A DNA stretch of 64,000 nucleotides from Ruegeria faecimaris (GCF_900182615.1 NZ_FXTE01000007.1:62001-126000), one strand, 5' to 3'. Positions 33,566-44,115 are shown, counted from the first letter of the stretch. Numbers and translations are program-made. The notes: a model not told the origin generated them from the letters alone.

Positions 33566-34585
33566 TCAGCCGGGGCGCCCCAGCGATTGGCGTTCGACCA
33601 AATTGGTTCGCAACTGTACATTGCAACTTTCGGTGGGCTTTTCGATTAATCCAACCAGTTCCAGCGCAGCCCGTCGACCCATTTCCCGATGTGGGACATG
33701 CACGGTCGTCAAACCTGGATCGGTGATCTGCGCCAGTTCGATATCGTCAAACCCTGTGACGGATACGTCCTGAGGAACTCTAAGCCCCATCTCTTTGGCC
33801 CGGCGCGACGCACCGATAGCCAGAACATCGTTCCCGCACAGCACCGCTGTTGGTCGATCTTGCCGAGACATCAGACGGGAAAACGCCTCTGCCCCGTTTT
33901 CGATTTCATATGGCGTTTCTACGATCGTCAGCCGGTCATTTGGGATGTTGTTGCGGCGCATTGCTTCTTGCACCCCTTCGATCCTCAGTCGGGCACGGTC
34001 GTTTCCGGTGCTGACACCAGAAATCATACCCAGGGTTCGGTGACCCAGCTTGATCACTTGATTTGCCAGTTCGGCCATGGCCGCACGGTTGTCAAATCCG
34101 ACTGAAGGGACTGGTGCGTCTGCCTGAAACGACCACGCTATCAGAACCGGAATCCTGCGCTTTGCGAGATAGTCATAGATCCGCGAGTCTCGATCATGCC
34201 CGATCAGCAGCAACCCATCCGCCCCCCGTGCGACCAGGTTGCGTATCTGCTCTTCTTCGATCTCAGGCTGATAGGCCGAACTAGAGACAAGCAGGGTATA
34301 GCCATGCTGGCGCAGCTCTTCCTGAAAGGCCTGAAGTCCACGCGCAAAGATCGCGTTTTCCATGGTGGGAATGATGGCGCCGATGGTGTGCGACCGTCTG
34401 GCAGCCATAACGCGTGCGGCAAAATTCGGCGTGTATCCCAAAGCGTCAACGGCAGACTGAACCCGATCACGCGTAGCCTGCACCACCAGGCTCGGAGAAT
34501 TGAGGCAACGTGAAACCGTGGCGGTCGATACGCCCGCGAGTTTCGCAACATCCTCTAGGGTCGGTGCAGTTTTTGCCTTTGGCAT
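33566..34585 (-). CDS. LacI-family transcriptional regulator
   Basis: A 339-residue repressor with the LacI helix-turn-helix PTLEDVAKLAGVSTATVSRCL at about residues 8-28 and a periplasmic-binding-like sensor domain (IGAIIPTMENAIFARGLQAF). I chose the ATG at 34585 (MPKAKTAPTLEDV) since the frame up to 34690 crosses the operator-like region. It is divergent from the 2-aminobenzoyl-CoA operon, with a perfect LacI-type palindrome 67-80 bases upstream of its start. LacI proteins usually sense sugars or nucleosides, so it may regulate itself and another locus as well as, or in place of, the aromatic operon. Confidence 0.87.
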   Translation of the reverse strand: MPKAKTAPTLEDVAKLAGVSTATVSRCLNSPSLVVQATRDRVQSAVDALGYTPNFAARVMAARRSHTIGAIIPTMENAIFARGLQAFQEELRQHGYTLLVSSSAYQPEIEEEQIRNLVARGADGLLLIGHDRDSRIYDYLAKRRIPVLIAWSFQADAPVPSVGFDNRAAMAELANQVIKLGHRTLGMISGVSTGNDRARLRIEGVQEAMRRNNIPNDRLTIVETPYEIENGAEAFSRLMSRQDRPTAVLCGNDVLAIGASRRAKEMGLRVPQDVSVTGFDDIELAQITDPGLTTVHVPHREMGRRAALELVGLIEKPTESCNVQLRTNLVERQSLGRPG

Positions 34586-34651
34586 TGTCAAACCTGAAAT
34601 TTGATTTTGCAAATATGTGTAAGCTCTGCGCCGTTCAGGTGAAAGCGAAAT

Positions 34652-34665
34652 GTAACCGCTTACAG
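34652..34665. promoter_or_regulatory. LacI-type operator
   Basis: TGTAACCGCTTACA has 5-bp perfect arms (TGTAA/TTACA) around a central CG-containing core, the form typical of LacI/GalR-family operators. It lies in the 262-base divergent gap between the lacI gene (start 34585) and the aromatic operon (start 34848), nearer lacI. Autoregulation is the simplest reading. Confidence 0.65.
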
Positions 34666-34734
34666 AGATTGATTGCTTTGTCGCAGGCAAACCAGTGCTG
34701 GCTTGGCTCAGGAAATTACCAACCCGTCGCGATT

Positions 34735-34791
34735 TTGTGGTTGGTTATTCAGAATATATAAACTTCAAGTATAAAATATTTTTACTTGAAG
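34735..34791 (+). promoter_or_regulatory. Promoter and MarR-type operator of the 2-aminobenzoyl-CoA operon
   Basis: TTGTGG (34735-34740) and TATAAA (34757-34762) are separated by 16 bases and resemble a sigma-70 promoter. Directly after it lies the perfect 9-bp inverted repeat CTTCAAGTA (34763-34771) and TACTTGAAG (34783-34791), spaced by 11 A/T bases. It would cover the transcription start, as expected for a repressor such as the MarR protein encoded at 37867. Each arm is itself nearly symmetric (ACTT-C-AAGT). The pairing of this site with that MarR protein is inferred. Confidence 0.6.
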
Positions 34792-34847
34792 GGATGGGCC
34801 GCCTGGTCTAGCGTTTCAGGTAAAGCTGCGAATGGGGGAAAGTAACG

Positions 34848-37142
34848 ATGCGTGTTGCATGTCTCGGCGGCGGGCCGGCTGGCCTCTATTTCGGGATTTC
34901 AATGAAGCTCCGCGATCCGGATGCCGAAGTGGTTGTTATCGAGCGAAACCGCCCGGATGACACCTTTGGCTGGGGCGTCGTGTTGTCTGATGAGACGCTG
35001 GATAATCTTGCCGCCAATGACGCAGCCAGCGCGGCGGTGATACGTAAACACTTTGCCTATTGGGATGACGTAGCACTTGTGCATAAAGGTCAGCGCACCG
35101 TGTCCAGCGGCCACGGATTTTGCGGGATCGGACGCAAGCAACTGCTGCTCATTTTGCAAGACCGAGCGCGCGAGCTTGGTGTCGAGATGCGCTTTGAGAC
35201 CGAGGCGGCATCAGCCTCGGACTATATGATGAGCTACGACGTCGTTGTGGCTTCGGACGGGCTGAACTCCAAGTCACGGGCCGAGTTCGCAGATGTTTTT
35301 CGACCCGATATAGACCAACGACGGTGTCAGTTCGTCTGGCTGGGTACGCATCAGAAGTTTGACGACGCCTTCACCTTTATTTTTGAGGAAACGCCAAAGG
35401 GCTGGGTCTGGGCACATGCCTATCAGTTCGACCGGGATACGGCGACTTTCATCGTGGAATGCTCACAACAGACCTTCGATGCTTTTGGGTTCGGTGAGAT
35501 GACCAAGCAAGAGTCCATCGCTTTGTGCGAAGACATTTTCAAAGATCATTTGGGCGACCATCCCTTGATGAGCAATGCCAGTCATATCCGCGGCTCGGCC
35601 TGGCTGCGGTTTCCTAGGGTCTTGTGCGAAAAATGGAGTTACAAAAACCTGGTATTGCTGGGAGATGCCGCAGCGACCGCACATTTTTCCATTGGCTCGG
35701 GAACAAAGCTGGCACTGGAAAGCGCTATAGCGCTGGCTGACTTCGTCCATAAAGAAGATACGCTTGAAGCGGCTTTCGCGCGGTATGAGGACGAGCGTCG
35801 TCTTGAAGTGTTGCGCCTGCAATCGGCAGCGCGGAACTCGGTCGAATGGTTCGAGAATGTCGAACGTTACCTCGATCAGGATTCGGTTCAGTTGAATTAC
35901 GCGATGCTGACACGGTCTCAGCGGATCAGCCACGAGAACCTGCGCCAACGCGATGCCAACTGGCTGGGGCATGCCGAGGCATGGTTCATGCAACAGTCTG
36001 GGGGCGCGGTTGATGGTCCGGCCCGGCCCCCGATGTTTGCGCCATTTCGCCTGCGGGGGATGCAGTTGAAGAACCGGATCGTGGTGTCACCCATGGCACA
36101 GTACAAGGCGGTTGATGGGTGCCCGGTTGACTGGCACCTGATCCATTACGGTGAAAGGGCCAAAGGTGGCGCCGGGCTGGTATACACCGAAATGACCTGT
36201 GTCAGCGCCGAAGGCCGGATCACCCCAGGATGCCCGGGGCTTTATGAGCCCGAACACGAGGCCGCATGGGCTCGACTCACCGAATTTGTCCATGCGGAAA
36301 CCGACGCCAAAATATGCTGTCAAATCGGCCATTCGGGCCGCAAAGGTTCAACCTGCATCGGGTGGGAAGGAATGGACCAGCCGCTGAAGGAAGGAAACTG
36401 GCCTTTGATATCAGCTTCGGCGATCCCTTGGTCCGACGGTAACGCTGTGCCCAGCGCGATGGATCGTGCAGATATGGATAGGGTCACGTCCCAATTTGTG
36501 ACCGCAGCCCGGATGGCAGATCGTGCTGGGTTTGACATGATCGAACTGCATGCGGCGCATGGCTACCTCATCTCGTCCTTTATCTCTCCTTTGTCGAACA
36601 CGCGCGACGACATGTATGGGGGCAGTCTTGAAAACCGTATGCGTTATCCGCTTGAAGTTTTTTCAGCTATGCGGTCGACCTGGCCCAAAAATAAGCCGAT
36701 GGCGGTGCGCATTTCTGCCAATGACTGGGTCGGACCTACTGGCGTGACGCCGCAACAAGCTGTGGATATAGCGGCGATGTTCGATGCGGCGGGTGCAGAT
36801 ATCGTGGATGTTTCCGCCGGGCAGACTTCGACCGATGCTAACCCGGTTTACGGCCGTATGTTCCAGACCCCTTTCGCGGACCGCATTAGAAACGAATGCG
36901 GCATCAGTACTATGGCGGTGGGGAACATCTATGAAGCCGATCACGTAAATTCGATTCTCATGGCCGGTCGTGCGGATCTGGTGTGCCTTGCCCGGCCTCA
37001 TCTGGACGATCCGTACTGGACCTTGCACGCGGCTACGGCGTTGGGGGACCGGCAGGAAACTTGGCCCCGCCCCTATGAGGCCGGACGGGATCAGGCCTGG
37101 CGCCTGGCAGATCGCATGGCGGAAACGGCGGGTGAAGTATGA
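34848..37142 (+). CDS. 2-Aminobenzoyl-CoA monooxygenase/reductase (flavin monooxygenase fused to old yellow enzyme)
   Basis: A 764-residue fusion. Residues 1 to about 375 are a flavin monooxygenase of the salicylyl-CoA 5-hydroxylase type (GGGPAG at 7-12, [20 protein letters not shown]). The rest is an old-yellow-enzyme barrel ([26 protein letters not shown]). This architecture is that of 2-aminobenzoyl-CoA monooxygenase/reductase of aerobic anthranilate metabolism in Azoarcus. That enzyme hydroxylates and then reduces the ring without a ring-cleaving dioxygenase. A salicylyl-CoA hydroxylase is the alternative, but no gentisate dioxygenase is present and all expected partner genes follow. It opens a long plus-strand operon. 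Confidence 0.88.
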   Translation: MRVACLGGGPAGLYFGISMKLRDPDAEVVVIERNRPDDTFGWGVVLSDETLDNLAANDAASAAVIRKHFAYWDDVALVHKGQRTVSSGHGFCGIGRKQLLLILQDRARELGVEMRFETEAASASDYMMSYDVVVASDGLNSKSRAEFADVFRPDIDQRRCQFVWLGTHQKFDDAFTFIFEETPKGWVWAHAYQFDRDTATFIVECSQQTFDAFGFGEMTKQESIALCEDIFKDHLGDHPLMSNASHIRGSAWLRFPRVLCEKWSYKNLVLLGDAAATAHFSIGSGTKLALESAIALADFVHKEDTLEAAFARYEDERRLEVLRLQSAARNSVEWFENVERYLDQDSVQLNYAMLTRSQRISHENLRQRDANWLGHAEAWFMQQSGGAVDGPARPPMFAPFRLRGMQLKNRIVVSPMAQYKAVDGCPVDWHLIHYGERAKGGAGLVYTEMTCVSAEGRITPGCPGLYEPEHEAAWARLTEFVHAETDAKICCQIGHSGRKGSTCIGWEGMDQPLKEGNWPLISASAIPWSDGNAVPSAMDRADMDRVTSQFVTAARMADRAGFDMIELHAAHGYLISSFISPLSNTRDDMYGGSLENRMRYPLEVFSAMRSTWPKNKPMAVRISANDWVGPTGVTPQQAVDIAAMFDAAGADIVDVSAGQTSTDANPVYGRMFQTPFADRIRNECGISTMAVGNIYEADHVNSILMAGRADLVCLARPHLDDPYWTLHAATALGDRQETWPRPYEAGRDQAWRLADRMAETAGEV

Positions 37143-37870
37143 AACATGTCGTCATAACTGGCGGCGGCACCGGTGTTGGTGCGGCTATAGCCCAAGATTT
37201 CGCGAATGGCGGAGCAGCCGTTACCATTTTGGGCCGTACAGAGGCCAAGCTGCAGCAGCAAGCCTTGCCGTATGTCCTTTGTGATGTGACCGATGACAAG
37301 CAGGTCCGAGCTGCTATTGAAACAGCACGGGCAGAACGCGGCCCGATTTCGATAGCGATTGCGAATGCCGGCGCGGCTCATTCGCTTCCGTTTCATCGGA
37401 TGACCGCCGATGATCTGCGGACCCTGACGGATGTGAATCTGGTGGGTGTTTTCAATCTATGGCAGGCGGCTTTGCCTGACATGCAAGCCGCAGGAGCGGG
37501 CCGTCTGATTGCCATCGCGTCCACCGCCGGTTTGAAGGGCTATCCATATGTTTCCGGCTATTGTGCGACAAAACATGCGGTGGTCGGGCTGACGCGGTCT
37601 CTGGCGGTCGAACTTGCGGCGACGGGCATCACCGTCAATGCGGTTTGCCCGGGGTTTGTGGAAACGCCGATGCTGGATCGCTCGATTGCGAACATCGTCG
37701 AGAAGACGGGAATGAGCGCGGAAAATGCGGTGAAAAGCCTGAAAAAGATAAACCCACAGGGCCGTTTCATCCAGGTCGAAGACGTAGCAGGTGCCGTGAG
37801 GTGGTTGTGCTCGGATGCGGCAAACTCAGTCAACGGCCACGCGCTTAGCCTGTCCGGAGGCGAGATATGA
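37139..37870 (+). CDS. Short-chain dehydrogenase/reductase of the anthranilate pathway
   Basis: A 243-residue NAD(P)-dependent SDR with the cofactor loop [12 protein letters not shown] (residues 6-17), NAGAAH, and the catalytic YCATK motif preceded by a serine in IASTAG. It overlaps the monooxygenase/reductase stop by four bases and the MarR start by four bases. In this operon it probably oxidises a 3-hydroxyacyl-CoA intermediate produced after ring reduction, in the manner of beta-oxidation. The assignment to that step is an inference. The fold and enzyme class are clear. Confidence 0.87.
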   Translation: MKHVVITGGGTGVGAAIAQDFANGGAAVTILGRTEAKLQQQALPYVLCDVTDDKQVRAAIETARAERGPISIAIANAGAAHSLPFHRMTADDLRTLTDVNLVGVFNLWQAALPDMQAAGAGRLIAIASTAGLKGYPYVSGYCATKHAVVGLTRSLAVELAATGITVNAVCPGFVETPMLDRSIANIVEKTGMSAENAVKSLKKINPQGRFIQVEDVAGAVRWLCSDAANSVNGHALSLSGGEI

Positions 37871-38334
37871 ACCCAAACCCGCTTCAAGCACCATTGGAAG
37901 ACCCTTCCAAAGAGAGATTGCGGTTATGGCTGCGGCTGCTCAAGACCACGCGTGGCATCGAGGCGGCGCTAAGAGAGAACCTCAGGGTAGAGTTCGACAC
38001 GACACTGCCGCGTTTCGACGTGATGGCAGCCCTGTCGCGGTTCGAAGATGGGCTGAAGATGAGCGAAATCTCGGGCGCGCTGCGCGTTTCGAACGGGAAT
38101 GTGACCGGAATCGTGGATCGGCTGGCCGATGACGGCCTGCTAGTGCGCGTACCTGTGCCTGGGGATCGTCGTGCCCATCGCGTACGCATGACACAAAAAG
38201 GATGCGAGGAATTCGCACGTCAGGCCGCGGCGCATGAGGCGTGGATATCCGATATGCTTGGCCAGTTTTCCGCCGAGGACGCCCGCACTCTGACAACCGA
38301 ACTCACTATTTCGGAGGAAATCGATGGCCAGTGA
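37867..38334 (+). CDS. MarR-family transcriptional regulator
   Basis: A 155-residue winged-helix repressor with the MarR recognition region [30 protein letters not shown] and the basic wing [16 protein letters not shown]. It is inside the aromatic operon, joined by a four-base overlap upstream and an 11-base overlap with the enoyl-CoA hydratase gene downstream. Repressors of this type in aromatic-CoA operons are usually released by the CoA-thioester intermediate. The long inverted repeat at 34763-34791 in front of the operon is its likely operator. Confidence 0.88.
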   Translation: MNPNPLQAPLEDPSKERLRLWLRLLKTTRGIEAALRENLRVEFDTTLPRFDVMAALSRFEDGLKMSEISGALRVSNGNVTGIVDRLADDGLLVRVPVPGDRRAHRVRMTQKGCEEFARQAAAHEAWISDMLGQFSAEDARTLTTELTISEEIDGQ

Positions 38335-39124
38335 CGTCAAACATTTTCGCTGCGAAATCCGGAACCGGGTTGCAACGATTGCACTGAACCGACCAGAGCG
38401 TAAGAACCCTTTGACCTTCGACAGCTATGCCGAACTGCGCGATTGGTTCAGGGATCTGGTCTATTCAGAAGAGGTAGATGCAGTGGTGTTCGCCTCAAAT
38501 GGTGGCAATTTCAGCTCGGGCGGCGATGTGCACGATATCATCGGTCCGCTAACGCGCATGAAAATGAAAGAGCTGTTACTCTTCACGCGAATGACCGGAG
38601 ATCTCGTCAAGGCGATTGTGAATTGTGGCAAGCCGGTGATTGCTGCGGTGGACGGTATTTGCGTGGGGGCCGGGGCCATCATCGCTATGGCTGCGGATTT
38701 GCGTATCGCCACCCCGCAGGCCAAATGTGCATTCCTGTTCACGCGGGTGGGGCTGGCAGGGTGCGATATGGGGGCCTGCGCCATCCTGCCCCGTATCATC
38801 GGGCAGGGGCGTACGGCCGAACTGCTCTATACCGGGCGCAGCATGACCGCTGATGAGGGGCTTTCCTGGGGGTTCTACAATGCGGTGGTTGATCCATCCG
38901 AGCTTGACGCTACCACGCAATCTCTGGCTGACCGTATCGTGGCTGGCCCCAATTTTGCGCATATGATGACCAAGACCATGCTGGCGCAGGAGTGGTCTAT
39001 GTCGATCGAACAGGCAATCGAAGCAGAGGCACAGGCCCAGGCGATCTGTATGCAAACCGGAGATTTTGAACGCGCCTACAAGGCCTTTGTTGCAAAAGAA
39101 AAACCAGTATTCGAGGGCGATTGA
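38324..39124 (+). CDS. Enoyl-CoA hydratase/isomerase family protein
   Basis: A 266-residue crotonase-family enzyme with the oxyanion-hole segments [16 protein letters not shown] and [21 protein letters not shown]. The glutamates used by hydratases align with a G-C-D-M-G segment ([19 protein letters not shown]), so the exact chemistry may be hydrolysis or isomerisation of the ring product. GGAGG at 38313-38317 precedes the ATG, inside the MarR gene. It ends in a TGATG overlap with the acyl-CoA dehydrogenase gene. It is expected to act in the ring-opening or beta-oxidation-like part of the pathway. Confidence 0.86.
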   Translation: MASDVKHFRCEIRNRVATIALNRPERKNPLTFDSYAELRDWFRDLVYSEEVDAVVFASNGGNFSSGGDVHDIIGPLTRMKMKELLLFTRMTGDLVKAIVNCGKPVIAAVDGICVGAGAIIAMAADLRIATPQAKCAFLFTRVGLAGCDMGACAILPRIIGQGRTAELLYTGRSMTADEGLSWGFYNAVVDPSELDATTQSLADRIVAGPNFAHMMTKTMLAQEWSMSIEQAIEAEAQAQAICMQTGDFERAYKAFVAKEKPVFEGD

Positions 39125-40275
39125 TGGCAGATCAGAGCTTTCTTACGTGGCCATTCTTTGACCCTCATCACCGGGGCTGGGCGGATCGGGTGCAAGAGAT
39201 TGCTCGGGGACTAGCTATTGACCATTGCGACCCGGACCAGGCTTGTCGCGATCTGGTCCGCCAGCTGGGCGACGCCGGGCTGCTGCAGCCTACTTCGGAC
39301 GAAAATGGCCAATTGGATGTCAGGACGCTGTGCCTCAGCCGTGAAACACTTGCCCGCCATGATGGGTTGGCCGATTTCGCCTTTGCAATGCAGGGGCTTG
39401 GAACTGGTGCGATCTCGTTGTTCGGCTCAAAAGGCCAAAAGGCGCATTGGCTGCCGCAAACGCGCTCTGGTCAGGCTATCGCGGCCTTTGCATTGACTGA
39501 ACCTCAATCGGGGTCGGATGTGGCAAATTCGACAATGACGGCTATCCGTGATGGCAACGACTTTGTCCTGAACGGTGAAAAGACATGGATATCGAACGGG
39601 GGTATCGCAGATGTCTACACCCTGTTCGCCCGTACTGGCGAGGCACCCGGGGCCAAAGGGTTGTCAGCTTTTATCATCACTCCTGATCTGAAGGGTTTCG
39701 AAGTTGTCGGGCGCCTGGACACAATCGCGCCACACCCATTGGCGACTTTGCGTTTCAATGATTTGCGTGTGCCGGCTAGCGCGATGATCGGTCAAGCTGG
39801 CGCAGGATTTCGTATTGCAATGTCTGTGCTGGACCTGTTCCGCCCGACAGTGGCCGCCGCTGCCCTGGGATTTGCACGACGCGCGCTGGATGAGGCGCTG
39901 ACACGGGTATCGGAACGGCAGGTGCAAGGCGCGCCGTTGTTTGATTTGCAGATGGTGCAGGGGCACATCGCCGAGATGGCACTAGATGTCGATGCTTCGG
40001 CGCTTTTGATCTATCGGGCAGCGTGGGCCAAGGACAGCGGAGCGGCGCGCATCACACGTGAGGCGGCGATGGCCAAGTTGTTTGCTACCGATCAGGCACA
40101 GTTGATTATCGACAAGGCGGTTCAGTTGTTTGGTGGCGACGGGGTGCGTTCTGGGATGGCGGTTGAATCTCTGTACCGAGAAATCCGTGCCTTGCGCATC
40201 TACGAGGGCGCCTCGGACGTTCAAAAAGTAATCATTGCACGTCAGACGATGGCCGCGCACATGGAGGGAAGGTGA
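39124..40275 (+). CDS. Acyl-CoA dehydrogenase
   Basis: A 383-residue FAD-dependent acyl-CoA dehydrogenase. It shows [15 protein letters not shown], the [13 protein letters not shown] segment, LFGGDGV and IYEGASDVQ, whose Glu is the catalytic base position in short/medium-chain enzymes. I chose the ATG at 39124, which shares one base with the previous stop, over a TTG at 39121. It would desaturate an alicyclic or ring-opened CoA thioester in anthranilate breakdown. Acyl-CoA dehydrogenase genes are a regular part of such operons. Confidence 0.87.
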   Translation: MADQSFLTWPFFDPHHRGWADRVQEIARGLAIDHCDPDQACRDLVRQLGDAGLLQPTSDENGQLDVRTLCLSRETLARHDGLADFAFAMQGLGTGAISLFGSKGQKAHWLPQTRSGQAIAAFALTEPQSGSDVANSTMTAIRDGNDFVLNGEKTWISNGGIADVYTLFARTGEAPGAKGLSAFIITPDLKGFEVVGRLDTIAPHPLATLRFNDLRVPASAMIGQAGAGFRIAMSVLDLFRPTVAAAALGFARRALDEALTRVSERQVQGAPLFDLQMVQGHIAEMALDVDASALLIYRAAWAKDSGAARITREAAMAKLFATDQAQLIIDKAVQLFGGDGVRSGMAVESLYREIRALRIYEGASDVQKVIIARQTMAAHMEGR

Positions 40276-41885
40276 TGCTTGGACCGTCTGCACATACCGA
40301 CACGTTCAGCCGCGATAACCTGCCCCCCCAGGATCAGTGGCCCGACTTCCTGTTGGCGGGTTTTGCATATTCCGATCATGTGAATGCAGCATATGAGCTG
40401 ACCGATGCCATGGTTGCCAAGGGCTTTGGTGATCATACCGCTTTGATCGGCAATGGTCGGCAACGAACATATAAAGAGCTCAGCGACTGGACCAACAGGC
40501 TGGCACATGTATTGGTCGATGACTTGGGCGTCGAGCCGGGAAATCGGGTGCTGATCCGATCGGCTAACAATCCGGCAATGGTTGCGTGCTGGCTTGCCGC
40601 AACCAAGGTGGGAGCGGTTGTCGTCAATACTATGCCGATGTTGCGCGCTGCAGAACTGACGAAAACTGTCGATAAGGCGGAAATCCAGTTTGCATTATGT
40701 GATACCCGGCTGATCGACGAAATGCAGTCCTGCGCCAGTGATAGCCGGTTCCTGCAGCGGGTCGTCGGGTTCGACGGAACTTCAAACCACGATGCCGAGC
40801 TTGATCGTCTTGCACTTGAAAAGCCGGTACAGTTCGATTGCGTTAAAACCGGGCGCGACGACGTGGCCTTGTTGGGTTTCACCTCCGGCTCGACAGGTGA
40901 ACCCAAGGCCACCATGCATTTTCACAGAGATATTCTGATCATTGCCGACAGCTATGCGCGTGAGGTGTTGCAGGTCGTTCCAGAGGACGTTTTTGTTGGT
41001 TCTCCACCTTTGGCCTTCACATTCGGGTTGGGTGGTTTGGCGGTGTTTCCGTTGCGGTTCGGCGCGACTGCAACCCTGTTAGAACAAGCCTCGCCTGCGG
41101 GCATGATCGAGATAATCGAAAAATACAAAGCGACTGTCTGTTTCACTGCGCCAACCGCCTATCGGGTCATGCTGCAGGCGATGGATGACGGTGTTGATCT
41201 GTCTAGTCTGCGTGCGGCTGTGTCGGCGGGCGAGACCTTACCGCAGCCAATCTATGACGAGTGGATTTCCAAGACAGGCAAACCAATGCTCGACGGGATC
41301 GGCGCGACCGAGATGTTGCACATCTTTATTTCAAACCGGTTTGACGATCACCGCCCGGCCAGTACCGGCAGGCCGGTAACCGGATATGAGGCCAAAGTGT
41401 TAAACCCAGACGGAACTGAAGCTGCGGTTGGGGACATCGGACGCCTGGCTGTTCGTGGTCCGACAGGGTGCCGGTATCTGAATGATAAGCGGCAGGCGGG
41501 TTATGTAACAGATGGATGGAATATCACTGGTGACAGCTTTCATCGGGACGCGGAGGGGTATTTTCATTTTTCTGCGCGCAATGACGACATGATTATCTCG
41601 GCCGGATACAACATCGCCGGACCCGAAGTAGAAGCCGCACTTCTGGCGCATGAGGCCGTTGCGGAATGCGCGGTGATCGGCGTCCCAGATGCTGAGAGGG
41701 GTCATATTGTCCAAGCACATGTTGTTCTGGCTTCAGGTACGGCTGATGACGCTATGCGCGAAGCCCTTCAGGCTCATGTGAAATCTATGATTGCCCCGTA
41801 TAAATACCCGCGCTCGATCCGGTTCTGCGATGGTTTGCCCAAAACCGCGACCGGAAAAATCCAGCGTTTCCGCCTGAAATCATGA
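40275..41885 (+). CDS. 2-Aminobenzoate-CoA ligase (benzoate-CoA ligase family)
   Basis: An AMP-forming ligase that activates the aromatic acid as its CoA thioester, the entry step of the pathway. The 536-residue protein has the P-loop GFTSGSTGEPKATMH, the acyl-adenylate motif DGIGATEMLHIF and the C-terminal catalytic-lysine region PKTATGKIQRF. It resembles benzoate-CoA and 2-aminobenzoate-CoA ligases. The gene partners (monooxygenase/reductase) make 2-aminobenzoate the best substrate guess. The ATG at 40275 follows GGAGGGAAGG and shares one base with the preceding stop. A GTG at 40272 is a less likely start. Confidence 0.87.
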   Translation: MLGPSAHTDTFSRDNLPPQDQWPDFLLAGFAYSDHVNAAYELTDAMVAKGFGDHTALIGNGRQRTYKELSDWTNRLAHVLVDDLGVEPGNRVLIRSANNPAMVACWLAATKVGAVVVNTMPMLRAAELTKTVDKAEIQFALCDTRLIDEMQSCASDSRFLQRVVGFDGTSNHDAELDRLALEKPVQFDCVKTGRDDVALLGFTSGSTGEPKATMHFHRDILIIADSYAREVLQVVPEDVFVGSPPLAFTFGLGGLAVFPLRFGATATLLEQASPAGMIEIIEKYKATVCFTAPTAYRVMLQAMDDGVDLSSLRAAVSAGETLPQPIYDEWISKTGKPMLDGIGATEMLHIFISNRFDDHRPASTGRPVTGYEAKVLNPDGTEAAVGDIGRLAVRGPTGCRYLNDKRQAGYVTDGWNITGDSFHRDAEGYFHFSARNDDMIISAGYNIAGPEVEAALLAHEAVAECAVIGVPDAERGHIVQAHVVLASGTADDAMREALQAHVKSMIAPYKYPRSIRFCDGLPKTATGKIQRFRLKS

Positions 41886-42011
41886 TCAATGTATCTAGAA
41901 TATAGCGGACAGAAAGAATGTAAGAAAAAGACCGAATTGCCAAAGGCATAGACCGAACGTTGAGAATAATGACATAAATCGCGTTCATAGGGCCAACGAA
42001 GGGAGAAGACG

Positions 42012-43142
42012 ATGAAGAGACTATTGGCGGCTGCAGCGATCACCGCGCTGTGCGCGACGGGTGTTACAGCGGAAGTTAAGGTGGGGATGATCACAACGCT
42101 TTCAGGCGGCGGGGCCGGTTTGGGCATCGACGTACGGGATGGGTTCATGCTTGCGATTGCTCAATCGGGGCGGGATGATATCGAGGTGGTGATCGAAGAC
42201 GACCAGCGCAAACCGGATATCGCGGTACAGCTGTCAGACAAGATGATCCAATCCGAACGTGTAGATGTGATGACCGGTATCATCTGGTCAAACCTGGCGA
42301 TGGCGGTTGTGCCAGCCGCCGTGAACCAGGACGTTTTCTATCTGTCACCCAATGCGGGCCCGTCACCTTTGGCGGGGAAGGGCTGTCACCAGAACTATTT
42401 CAACGTCGCCTGGCAGAACGACAACCTGCACGAGGCCGCGGGTGCATACGCCAATGGTGCGGGTTACAAGAGCAGCTTCATACTTGCTCCGAATTACCCG
42501 GCGGGTGTCGACGCGCTGACTGGCTATAAACGCTTTTTCGAAGGTGATCTGGCCGGTGAGATCTATACCGAGCTTGGCCAGACTGATTATGCAGCTGAAA
42601 TCGCGCAAATCCGCGCAAGCGATGCGGATAGCGTATTTTTCTTCCTGCCCGGCGGGATGGGGATTTCGTTTCTGAAGCAATATGCCGACAGCGGGATCGA
42701 TCTTCCAGTTGTTGGCCCAGCCTTCAGCTTTGATCAGGGCATTCTGCAGGCGGTAGGCGATGCAGCTCTGGGCGTGGTGAACACTTCGCAGTGGAACAAG
42801 GATATCGACAACCCGACCAACGCTGCCTTTGTTGAAAGCTTTCAGGCAGAATACGGACGTCTGCCCTCGCTTTACGCCAGTCAGGGATTCGATACCGCCA
42901 ACCTGTTACTTGCCGCGCTTGACGAGGCTGACCCGTCAGATGCGGATGCCTTCCGCGAAGCGCTGAGGGCGGCGGATTTCAACAGCACACGAGGGGATTT
43001 CAGCTTTGGCCCGAACCATCATCCGGTTCAGACCATCTATGCGCGCGAAGTGATCAAAGAAGGTGATGTATTTACCAATAAGATCCTTGGCGTAGCTCTT
43101 GAAAACCACTCTGATGCCTACGCGGCCGAGTGCAAAATGTAA
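42012..43142 (+). CDS. Branched-chain-type ABC transporter substrate-binding protein, probably for an aromatic acid
   Basis: A LivK-type (Peripla_BP_6) periplasmic receptor of 376 residues, with a signal peptide ending near residue 20 (GVTA-EVKVG) and KVGMITTLSGGGAGLGID at the mature N-terminus. An AAGGGAGAAG ribosome site precedes the ATG. It is encoded 126 bases after the CoA ligase and begins a full LivKHMGF-type set inside the anthranilate locus, so it probably binds anthranilate or a related aromatic acid and not leucine. Such receptors for benzoate-type acids are known. A strong hairpin follows the gene. Confidence 0.86.
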   Translation: MKRLLAAAAITALCATGVTAEVKVGMITTLSGGGAGLGIDVRDGFMLAIAQSGRDDIEVVIEDDQRKPDIAVQLSDKMIQSERVDVMTGIIWSNLAMAVVPAAVNQDVFYLSPNAGPSPLAGKGCHQNYFNVAWQNDNLHEAAGAYANGAGYKSSFILAPNYPAGVDALTGYKRFFEGDLAGEIYTELGQTDYAAEIAQIRASDADSVFFFLPGGMGISFLKQYADSGIDLPVVGPAFSFDQGILQAVGDAALGVVNTSQWNKDIDNPTNAAFVESFQAEYGRLPSLYASQGFDTANLLLAALDEADPSDADAFREALRAADFNSTRGDFSFGPNHHPVQTIYAREVIKEGDVFTNKILGVALENHSDAYAAECKM

Positions 43143-43150
43143 CTGAATTT

Positions 43151-43179
43151 CTGCCTGCCCCTAAAAGTGGGGCGGGCAG
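43151..43179 (+). other. Intercistronic stem-loop after the binding-protein gene
   Basis: CTGCCTGCCCC (43151-43161) pairs with GGGGCGGGCAG (43169-43179) over 11 bp with one G-U pair and a TAAAAGT loop. It begins nine bases after the binding-protein stop and ends 15 bases before the first permease gene. No T-run follows, so it should stabilise or delimit the binding-protein message and not terminate it. Confidence 0.75.
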
Positions 43180-43194
43180 ATCACCGGAGTTTCC

Positions 43195-44115
43195 ATGTCC
43201 TCGATCCTGATTATCGAGCAGATCCTGAACGGGCTGCAGTTCGGCGTCATGTTGTTCTTGATGGCTGCTGGCCTGACGCTGATCTTCGGGGTGATGGGCC
43301 TGATCAACCTGGCCCATGGCTCTTTGTACATGGTGGGTGCATTTGCCGCTGCAGCAGTTGCAGGGGCGACCGGGTCATTTCTGCTTGCTCTGATTGCTGC
43401 TCTGGCTGCGGCCGCACTGGCCGGGGTGATCGTAGAAATGCTCGTTATCCGGCGGCTTTATCAGGCACCACATTTGGATCAGGTTCTGGCCACCTTTGCA
43501 CTGATCCTGATCTTTTCCGAAGGGACAAGGTGGGTCTTTGGGTCTTTCCCATTGTTCCTGGATATTCCAACGGCACTTTCGGGTCCGATCACGCTGCAGG
43601 GCGGGATCGAATATCCCCTCTATCGCCTAACCCTGATCGGGATTGGTCTTGCTGTTGCAGTAGGTTTGTGGGCCCTGATCGAACGCACGCGTTTGGGTGT
43701 GCAGATACGGGCCGGTAAGAACGACCGGGAAATGATTGCCGCACTGGGCGTCGACATCTCGAAACTTTACACGTTGGTCTTTGCACTAGGGGCGGGGCTG
43801 GCGGGGCTTGCCGGTGCTTTGGTTGGGGCAATTCAGTCGGTACAGGTGGGCATGGGTGAACCTGTTCTGATCCTGGCCTTCGTGGTTATCGTAATCGGTG
43901 GCATAGGCTCGGTTCGGGGGGCGTTCATCGGGGCGCTGTTGGTTGGGCTAACCGACACGCTGGGCGGGGTTTTCCTGCCCGAGCTGTTCAAACTGTTCAT
44001 GGAACCGGGAGCCGCTCAGAAAAGCGGCTCGGCTCTGGCATCAATGGGAATCTATGTCCTGATGGGACTGGTCCTGATCTGGCGCCCAACAGGTCTGTTC
44101 GGAGCCCGCGCATGA
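43195..44115 (+). CDS. Branched-chain-type ABC transporter permease (LivH family)
   Basis: An inner-membrane permease of 306 residues with about eight helices and LivH family sequence (NGLQFGVMLFLMAAGLTLIFGVMGLINLAHG, FVVIVIGGIGSVRGAF). It starts at the ATG at 43195 after a CCGGAG ribosome site and overlaps the second permease gene by four bases. It forms the transport channel with the LivM-type protein and is powered by two ATPases encoded next. The substrate follows from the operon: an aromatic acid. Confidence 0.89.
   Translation: MSSILIIEQILNGLQFGVMLFLMAAGLTLIFGVMGLINLAHGSLYMVGAFAAAAVAGATGSFLLALIAALAAAALAGVIVEMLVIRRLYQAPHLDQVLATFALILIFSEGTRWVFGSFPLFLDIPTALSGPITLQGGIEYPLYRLTLIGIGLAVAVGLWALIERTRLGVQIRAGKNDREMIAALGVDISKLYTLVFALGAGLAGLAGALVGAIQSVQVGMGEPVLILAFVVIVIGGIGSVRGAFIGALLVGLTDTLGGVFLPELFKLFMEPGAAQKSGSALASMGIYVLMGLVLIWRPTGLFGARA

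Noticed and set aside
34848..37142. Salicylyl-CoA 5-hydroxylase as the main call for the fusion protein
   Set aside because: The sequence alone allows it, but the locus lacks gentisate dioxygenase and downstream gentisate genes and contains the full 2-aminobenzoyl-CoA set.
40272..40274. GTG start for the CoA ligase
   Set aside because: The ATG three bases later shares a base with the previous stop and has the better spacing to GGAGGGAAGG.
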